This document shows positions 57,010 through 64,000 of a stretch of DNA of 64,000 nt, one piece after another. The stretch is from Sclerodactyla briareus (Eukaryota; Echinodermata; Holothuroidea; Dendrochirotida; Sclerodactylidae), in the NCBI GenBank assembly GCA_026419785.1, contig JAODTK010005890.1:186001-250000 (forward strand), read 5' to 3'. The notes beneath the pieces were generated by a model. That model saw nothing but the letters and a program-made list of their open reading frames with translations, did not search any database and was not told the origin of the DNA. The first letter of the stretch is position 1. Every line of letters begins with the position of its first letter. The translations under genes were made by a program, and so were the position numbers.

Positions 57010-58450
57010 TTCACTGATAGCTCAATATGCCCTTCAATGACCTTTGACCTAGAATTGCCTGAACCCCCGAAGGTACCACATTTCGCAGCATTATGCAGTT
57101 TTCCACATAATGGTCAAAGATGTCCCAGGGGCCAATGAACATTTGTCCAAGTTTGGTCACCATTTGTGAGCTCAACAAGACAATGAAAAATGAGAGAGTA
57201 AAATTAGATAAACGGTTATAGGAAGCACAGCACAAGGAACATTCATACTCATATGAGGACTTGCTATTTTTGACAAGATAGCCCATTGTGCCACTTTAAT
57301 GACCCTTGACCGCAAATATTACACTGGAGGAATATTTTGTCCACCTTCTAATAACTCAACTTAATCTGTAGGTGAATCATTTTGACTAATTATGCCTGCT
57401 TTAGACCCCTGAACATCCTGTTGCACCAATGAAGTCAATAAATTACTGGACTATATGTAGACAGTTACCCATTGAATTGACCATGTTTGACCAAGATAAC
57501 CTCTAGATAACCTCTGACCCGGCATTCCTGGAACCCTTTTGTTGTTAATTAGTTATAGCCAACAGAGACCTCGTGTCATGTGATCACGTAGGTCTGTACC
57601 AGAGATGCATTTTGCATGTTTCTATCATAGCTTTTTATGCTCCTTTAATGATTTCTGGCCTCATATTCCTGAACACCCCCATGCACCAATGGTCAATATT
57701 AATATTGACAGAGTGCCATGGTTATTCAATTTTAATTTGTAGGAAATAGATGTTGCAGTTTTTTCAATGTCATTTGACCGTGACCTACACGTGGTCCAAA
57801 TTGGTCCCATCAGTCAATGAATATTGTTTCAAAGTTTCATGACCATCCATTGAAAAAAAAAAAAATACGAAGCCAGAATCCACATTTTGTAGATTACCAT
57901 AATTTCTCACATAATAACGGTACGCCATGTTAATAGCCCTTGCCCTCAAATTTTTCAACATTTCATACTTGTACTGGTGAATGATAGCACTGACCAGGTA
58001 TCATGGTAATCTAAAACCTAATCTGTCAGAAGATGCCGTTGAATTTTTCATATAATAGCTCTTGCACCCCGCCCCTTTGATGAACTTTGACCTTCAATTT
58101 CCGAACACCTCAAATACTGCATGTCGATGACAACACTGAAGTAGAGAGGGTACCCCTGATAAATCAAAACTAATGTGTAGGAGAAAAGGCATTTCACAGT
58201 TTTTGTGCAATTTCCCACAAAATAATTCATTATGCCCCTTCAATGACCACTGACCATAAATTGCTGAACACCCTGTATGTACCAGTGGTCAATGTTAACT
58301 GAGTATCATAGTAAACCAACCAAGTCTGTGAAGGGAAAAGCATTTTGCAGACTGTTGCAATTTTTACATTTAATAATAATAGTTCATTATGCCTCAAGAG
58401 CCCGCTCAAGAGTCAATGAAAGTTGTAGCCAAGTTTAGTCAACAAACTCA
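57010..58450. repeat. strongly diverged ~155-bp tandem repeat
   Basis: The phrase ATGCCCCTTCAATGACCTTTG ACC...AATT.CTGAACACCC recurs at about 57025, 57285, 57640, 57925, 58070, 58228 and, truncated, 58390, with CAGTGGTCAATGTT-type sequence after it. Spacing is 145-160 bp in the right half. Similar in style to, but not the same as, the ~310-bp family. Confidence 0.65.
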
Positions 58451-58654
58451 ACATTCATCAAATAATGACTGCTTGGGGGTGGGCCTATAATACATATTTT
58501 CACTCTACTGGCACTATAAAATAATGCAATAAAAATCTGTGTACAAGCTGAAAGTAGCATCACCAGAGGAACATTATGACATAATTTCAGGAAATCTTCT
58601 CTGCTACAATTATTAAGTGGGTGGTCTAGAGTCTGAACACTGGTCTGAATAGGT

Positions 58655-59812
58655 ACCAGAAAGCCAAAAGGCTCAGTGATTCCCTTGACTCTTCCTGACA
58701 CCTATAGCCAGACGCAAGGACAAATGGGAGATTGTACCAGCCTATTATGGGTAACATAACGTCTGACCAATTTCCCATATATTCCTATACTCTTGATAAG
58801 AAAGCTACACAGCTTTCAAAGTTTTCAGACATTGACCTCTGGTGACCTCTGACCTGACCCCAAAACAATAGGGTTTATGTACTCATCATGGGGAACACAC
58901 ATACCAAGTATAAGCTTCATCCATCCAGGTGGGATCGAGTTATCGTGTTTTACAAGCCAAATTTGGCCAAAATATCGACGTTTCACAAATTTTATATTTT
59001 TGACCAAAATTCACCCCAATCTGAACCAAAAACAATAAGCTTCCTGTACCCCCCATATGAAAGCTATACACCAAATTTAAACTTGATTGAACCAACCATT
59101 CTGGACTTTTGGTGTTTACAAGGTTTTCAAACTTTGACCTCTGGTGACCTCTGACCTGACCCCAAAACAATAGGGTTTATGTACTCATCATGGGGAACAC
59201 ACATACCAAGTATGAGCTTCATCCAGGTGGGGTCAAGTTATTGTTTACAAGCTAAAAATGGCCAAAATCTTGACTCTTCACAATTTTTTTGTTCTTCACT
59301 AAAATTCACCCTGACCTAATCCAAAAACGATAGGGTTCTTATACTCCCCATAAGAAAGCTCTTCATTGAATTTCAACCTGATCAGACCAACCATTCTGGA
59401 CTTTTGGTGTTTACAAGGTTTTCAAACTTTGACGTCTGGTGACCTCTGACCTGACCCCAAAACAATAGGGTTTATGTACTCATCATGGGGAACACACATA
59501 CCAAGTATAAGCTTCATCCATCCAGGTGGGATCGAGTTATCGTGTTTAACAAGCCAAATTTGGCCAAAATATTGACTTTCCCATATGTCCTATTTTTGAC
59601 CAATATTTACCCCCGACCTGAAACAAAAACAATAGAGATCCTGTACACCCCATAAAAAAGCTATACACCAAATTTAAACTTGATTGAACCAACCATTCTG
59701 GACCAATCGTGTTTACAAGATTTTCAGACTTTAACCTCTGGTGACCTCTGACCTGACCCCAAAACAATAGGGTTCAAGTACTCATCATGAGGAACATACA
59801 TACCAACATCAG
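58655..59812. mobile_element. satellite-bearing element, copy 5 (about 4 units), right end missing
   Basis: Starts AGAAAGCCAAAAGGCTCAGTG ATTCCC. Four clean ~298-bp units (CATCATGGGGAACACACATAC CAAG at about 58890, 59188, 59485 and 59785). It stops abruptly at CATACCAACATCAGTTAC without the CA tract or the GTCAAGGAATCA end. The units are far more alike than in copy 2. Confidence 0.8.
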
Positions 59813-60030
59813 TTACTGTTGCCCGAGGCATTCGCTTCGGGGAACTTTGGGGTAATGTAGGTTAGTGCAAGTAACACTATACACAGGAGTGTTATTTTTC
59901 TTTCCAGACTACACAACTGATTCGATGTTCTTATTAAATTACTGGAGGAATGCAAAATGGTATGGGTGAAATTTTAACAAGATCAACTAATGGAAGAGGG
60001 TTAGATTTGTTTGACGGTACGAATTTAGAA
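59813..60030. other. spacer left of putative promoter
   Basis: Includes CCCGAGGCATTCGCTTCGGGG, a short hairpin (59822-59842). First SZT2 exon(s) may lie here but cannot be read. Confidence 0.3.
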
Positions 60031-60140
60031 TCAGTGTCCGGAAGTAAGAGGTGTCCACGGACCCAACCTGTGAATAGTCACTCTGACACGTGCAACATGT
60101 AACAATGTACGTCACTTCCGGGTACTGATTTCTAAATTAG
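60030..60140. promoter_or_regulatory. possible bidirectional promoter (ETS and CRE-like sites)
   Basis: CCGGAAGTAAG (about 60038) is an ETS-type site on the plus strand and TACGTCACTTCCGGGT (about 60109-60124) is a CRE half-site joined to an inverted ETS site. Such paired ETS/CRE arrays mark TATA-less housekeeping promoters. The region lies between the SZT2 N-terminal exons (minus) and the plus-strand exon candidates at 60.9-61.4 kb. Inference from motifs and position only. Confidence 0.35.
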
Positions 60141-60946
60141 AGCCGTTTGACCAGCCATTTGTTCATGACCAAACTACTGGCCTGGGCCAGAGCCAGGCAT
60201 ATATTATCATTAAATTAAGCAGAGCGCCACTATCCATTGGATCTTCTGCAGGCCACTTACACTGTATGCATCGCATCATGCATGTCGCAAATTGACCTCC
60301 ACTCGAGAACCCCCGACTGAGGGCCTAGGCCTAGCCTGTTTTAGTGCAGCAAATGTACATGTGAAACTAGCTCAACAGTAAGTTAGACAATGCCCACAGC
60401 CCAGGGGCAAGGCTAGGCTTAACACAGGCTAATTTAGGCAGTGTAGCACACAACACTGTATTTCAACTAACATTTCTCTGTCGAGAGGCAGATCCGTTCT
60501 GTGCCATTGTCAATATAGAATGGAGCTCAGTCTGAGGCTGGAAGTGTGAACGACGCCATCCTCACAAATACAATGTTAATTGGATTCATAAACTGTTAAA
60601 CAACAACGATTTTTACGATTGTTCATCCAGACATGATCACAGATCACACAGCAAGCCAGCTGACCTGACCATATCATTGTTTTTTTTTTAACCAGAATAG
60701 TTGTGGCGAACCAAACTTTGCAATTTGATATCCTGCATCCACGAAACACGCTAGGGTATCTCTCATCCGGAGATGGATTTGAGTTGATTTTAAAATGATT
60801 AAGTGATGTATTGATAATGTCTGATAAGGAATATAGTGATTCGTTTCGTGAAATTGGATTATAATAAATGCATGAAGATGAGACACTTAGGCTCAATATA
60901 AAAGCTACATGGCCTAATATCGTAATTAAAAAATGTTTCAGGGCAA
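60141..60946. other. sequence between putative promoter and plus-strand exons
   Basis: Contains CCTAGGCCTAGCC-type motifs and a T run at 60679-60689. Nothing else recognised. Confidence 0.35.
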
Positions 60947-61060
60947 TTCGAGGACACTCTTTCAGAGTTGCCAGACAGTGCCATCTCGAAAGCTATCGAG
61001 TTTAACTACAACGTACTGAAGAAGAAGATCAAATACATCATCGTGCATTCAATATAACAA
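60947..61060 (+). CDS. exon candidate of an unrecognised gene
   Basis: After AAATGTTTCAG the plus strand reads QFEDTLSELPDSAISKAIEF NYNVLKKKIKYIIVHSI and a TAA. Composition and helix periodicity look like real protein. A possible donor TTACAG|GTAATT lies at about 61102, beyond the stop, so the stop may be a consensus error. I do not recognise the family. Confidence 0.45.
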
Positions 61061-61335
61061 TTCGAGGAAACTGTGAAAAACTGATACGGTGTGAAAATTA
61101 CAGGTAATTTTTCGCAGATACTGGTTACGTTTGCATTTACGTATTAATGAATAGCCTAATAGTAGTAACGTAGAAGTCGATTGGCAATTCTCACTGCGAT
61201 ACAGATTTCGTGGAACTAATACATACGATATTAATATAGTCTCAGTTCAAGTTCTGGGCCACTTTCATTATGCTGGTGGGCAAAATGTTGTCTCTCCATC
61301 TAGCCTAGCTGATTTATGTGGCCTATCGTTGTAGG

Positions 61336-61384
61336 TAGATGGTCTCAACGTAGTGACATCGGAAGACAAATTTACAAACATGCA
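61336..61384 (+). CDS. second exon candidate, same plus-strand gene
   Basis: Acceptor CCTATCGTTGTAG, then open codons VDGLNVVTSEDKFTNM, then a strong donor CA|GTGAGTACC. About 49 nt. It may follow the exon at 60947 in one gene transcribed away from SZT2. Not recognised. Confidence 0.45.
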
Positions 61385-61404
61385 GTGAGTACCCAGTATG
61401 GCCC

Positions 61405-61560
61405 TTTGTGGATAAGGTAGCCTAGGCCTAGATAAAGGTAGCCTAGGCCTAGGCTAGGCCGATTCACTTATTGTTGCCTAGCCTAGGTAGGCCTATGCCT
61501 AGCTAGTACTGTAATGGCCTAGCCTGGCTAGGCCTAGCTTGAGGCTCGGTCACACTAGTA
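61405..61560. repeat. CCTAGG/GGCCTA low-complexity tract
   Basis: Repeated variants of GCCTAGGCCTAGGCTAGGCC on both strands. Self-complementary, no coding value. Confidence 0.8.
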
Positions 61561-62325
61561 TAACTTGACAACGATTCCTGATCCTGAAACAGGAAAACAG
61601 ATCGGGGTATGATTGCATAATGTATAGGCCCACCGATGTGTACCTATTTGTCCGTATATACTGGCACCACCAATAGACCTTTTTGCAAATAGCAATTAGC
61701 ATGTTGCGGTGCACTGTGGGATAGTTTTGATGCATGCTGGGATACTTTGGGGGGCAGTTTTGTGTTAGCACGTATTAGAAAAACTTGTAAATTCCAATTA
61801 TTTTTTTCATTCGCTGTGTATATTCTCCCAAATTTAGTATGTTGTCCCCGATAAGTTTTTACATCTTCATCGTGAGAATTTCAGCTAAAATGTGCTATCT
61901 CTCTCAAGAAAAATCAATTTTATCCGGTGAATTTCCTTCTTTGGCCTTCCATAGATTGCCTACTTTGCCCCCTGAGCTCACCACAATGCATTGCGAGAGG
62001 CTTTTGCGCGAAGGCTAATCAGTGTCGGTCACCTAACTGTCATGTGATTCTCATGCGTTATAATGCAATATGTATGGCAATTACCGCTCATTATACTGAC
62101 CGACTTATGATACATTCACTATAATTGTGACTGTGGGGTACAACGAAGGATCTTGATCACAAAATTGACACTTCCCAAAAAGACCACTGCGCAATGTTCT
62201 AAACATCCGCAATGTTCTCAACATCAGATGGACCTTGAACATTGAAGGACATTGAAGTTTTGGAAAAGCTCCTGAAAGAGCGACAAAAAGTTCTACCATG
62301 ACTGTGTCATCTAAGTTATGAGGAG
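61561..62325. other. intergenic or intronic sequence, nothing recognised
   Basis: AT-rich; the 65-codon plus frame at 61927 has no support. Confidence 0.4.
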
Positions 62326-62329
62326 TGTT

Positions 62330-63060
62330 TATCAGCTCTACAGCTTCAGGGTCTGGAAAAACATTGGAATCGAGGAGACTTAATAGAAACCTTCAAAATT
62401 CTGAAGGGATTTTTGAAATGTTGGAGGCGGATTCGCTCATTCCAGAAGAGCTTCCAGACTGCAAAATGCATTGGATTGCGAGTTCCTCGCCCAATTGGAC
62501 CCGGATGACCTTTCCTCTGCAGTGCTGTTGTCTGCTGAAATGTGCCACGCCATCCACAGTGTTTGAAAGGGGGTACCTTGTGAGGTGACTTGTGAAGAGT
62601 AGTGAGTGCCATGTGGGGCATATGGGAAGTCCTCCCCCAGGGACCAATGAGCCGACGTACTGGAATGGTGCGTCGGGAGAGAACAAGCAAGAGGTGCGTG
62701 CTATATAGTACGGGTTGTGACAAGTCACTAATGGTCAGGGGTCAATATCTGTGCAAGGCGCTTTGAACATGTCCTCGACGTGGAAAAGCACTACATAAGA
62801 ACGAGATATTATTATTATTATTAACACAGAGACCTTCTTTCATCTGTCTGAAGTGGTACCAGAGAAATAACTTAAAGCTGTTTAAACCCCGACTTACAAA
62901 AGGAATTCAGATCAGGAAGAACTTTTTCAGTCAAAGAGTCAACCACTGGAATGCATTAACGAATTGTGCAGTTGACACCACTACGATCAGCAAATTCAAG
63001 AGGGCTATCGACAGTGATGTTAGTTTGCAATCGAAACTTTTAATATGACACAATATGGGA
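62330..63060 (+). mobile_element. LINE C-terminal fragment interrupted by a short element
   Basis: 62355-62405 reads RGDLIETFKILKGF, and 62828-63045 reads FHLSEVVPE, LKLFKPRLTKGIQIRKNFFS QRVNHWNAL and TISKFKRAIDSD, the standard tail of CR1-type reverse-transcriptase proteins (RGD.IETYKIL, FSQRV..WN.LP). About 410 bp lie between the two halves, ending GCAAGGCGCTTTG... AAAAGCACTACATAAGAACG and ATTATTATTATTA, the 3' tail of a separate SINE or LINE-tail insertion. Confidence 0.75.
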
Positions 63061-63264
63061 ACCAAAGACTATGCCTATTTTTCTAATCCCAAAAATAAGT
63101 ATGTGGTAAGTAGCAATTCAGGGACATCAACATTAACAGTTTTGAAGAAGCAATAAACCTTGCGCAAGAACGTGATACGTGACAGAGGTTGATCACTGAG
63201 CATGTCGGATAGACGAGACTCAACCTACTACTACTACTATGTGTACCTATGTAGCCGACCTACA

Positions 63265-63430
63265 AACTCTGTGATGTGACCAACCAAATCCCTTGGTCAT
63301 CCATAGAAGCACATGAAAGACTGAGATTTTTCAGTCACATTGCGAGACTCCAAGAAGAAGCTCCAGCAAAGATCAATCTGAGAGAAGCATTGAGAATTAT
63401 AGTATACTTTAAAGTTTAAGCCAGTTGGGA
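63265..63430 (+). mobile_element. second non-LTR retrotransposon fragment
   Basis: Reads RLRFFSHIARLQEEAPAKIN LREALR, the well-known RLR.FGHIAR tail of non-LTR retrotransposon proteins. Flanked by ACTACTACTATGTGTACCT direct repeats at 63225 and 63515. Confidence 0.6.
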
Positions 63431-64000
63431 GACCGTTGACTACGTTGCTTGGAAAAATCAGATCGCATTCAGGGACTCAACGTTACAGTTTTTGAGGAAG
63501 CAATAAATCTTGCGCAACTACTACTATTATGTGTACCTGGTCCTGGGTATATGACTATGAGATTAGTGTTAGGCCAGAATTAGTGGTGGGTTAGGGTTAG
63601 TGAGGGTTAGGGGTTAGCCTACTGTACTCTGTAGGTCTACAAACTAGGCCTAGGTGTTGGTTATCGATAAGATTCAGGATTACATCTGTAACCTCATCTG
63701 TTAGCCTCATCCCTAACACTAACGATCTCATACATCCAGGTACACATGGGTATATATACATTATGCAACCATGCCTAAATTGGTCTGGCCGTAACTCAAT
63801 GAGTTTGACTTTCCAAGTCACATTTGTAACAAAAATCACCTGTTCTTAATCCTGATTTTTTAACCAGTCAGGGAACATTTTTTTTTCATCCTGATCAGAA
63901 TTTGATAGACTAATCAAGAGAATGTTCAGAGCCGCATCACGGTTCAGTCATAAATGTAGAGTAGTTGTACGTGTAAAAAAGTTGCTCGTAACTAATGGCG
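63431..64000. other. right edge, short repeats only
   Basis: GGGTTAG-type short repeats at 63575-63620 and a T run at 63880. No gene seen. Confidence 0.4.

Noticed and set aside
1-64000. LTR retrotransposons, Polintons or other virus-like elements
   Set aside because: No paired long terminal repeats, gag, integrase, capsid or envelope-like reading was seen; the reverse-transcriptase remains are all of non-LTR type.

Overview
The window is animal nuclear DNA, probably from a marine invertebrate. It is AT-rich, full of introns, SINEs, LINE fragments, CA microsatellites and local satellites, and its main gene is a split metazoan gene. An echinoderm-like deuterostome is my guess from the repeat style (tail repeats ending in TTATTATTA, CCTAGG-rich tracts), but the species is not established.

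The minus strand carries the N-terminal half of SZT2, the giant subunit of the KICSTOR complex, which recruits GATOR1 to lysosomes and restrains mTORC1. I could place 22 exons from about 56.7 kb (residues near the start of the protein) down to 0.82 kb, where the gene leaves the window. Exon order follows the vertebrate protein as I remember it, and nearly all exons have consensus splice sites. About two thirds of the exons have frame slips or a stop inside conserved coding sequence, while the splice sites are intact. The simplest reading is an unpolished long-read assembly; a decayed gene copy is the alternative.

Layout in + coordinates. 0.8-19.97 kb: SZT2 exons, a 91-bp repeat that multiplies a splice donor (0.5-0.86 kb), a satellite-bearing element (4.6-6.8 kb), a higher-order tandem array (15.5-16.4 kb), a TTAA-ended MITE (17.5 kb) and a tRNA-type SINE. 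20-23.3 kb: the largest satellite-bearing element. 23.8-42.3 kb: more SZT2 exons, with LINE copies (33-37.2 and 38.7-39.1 kb) and a 145-bp satellite (40.4-41.3 kb) in the introns. 41.7-43.5 kb: three copies of a second tRNA-type SINE. 45.4-51.8 kb: a very GC-rich, repeat-built island inside one SZT2 intron, flanked by inverted repeats. 52.4-56.7 kb: the first SZT2 exons. 57-59.8 kb: two kinds of diverged tandem repeat. About 60.0-60.15 kb: ETS and CRE-like sites that could be a two-way promoter. 60.9-61.4 kb: two plus-strand exon candidates of an unrecognised gene. 62.3-63.4 kb: LINE debris.

The most unusual features are (i) three separate tandem duplications across 5' splice sites in the same gene, (ii) the GC-rich island, which resembles an rDNA spacer in layout but holds no rRNA gene I can recognise, and (iii) a mobile family that carries a variable number of ~310-bp satellite units between short inverted ends, one copy of which is inserted into an older tandem repeat that preserves the empty site.
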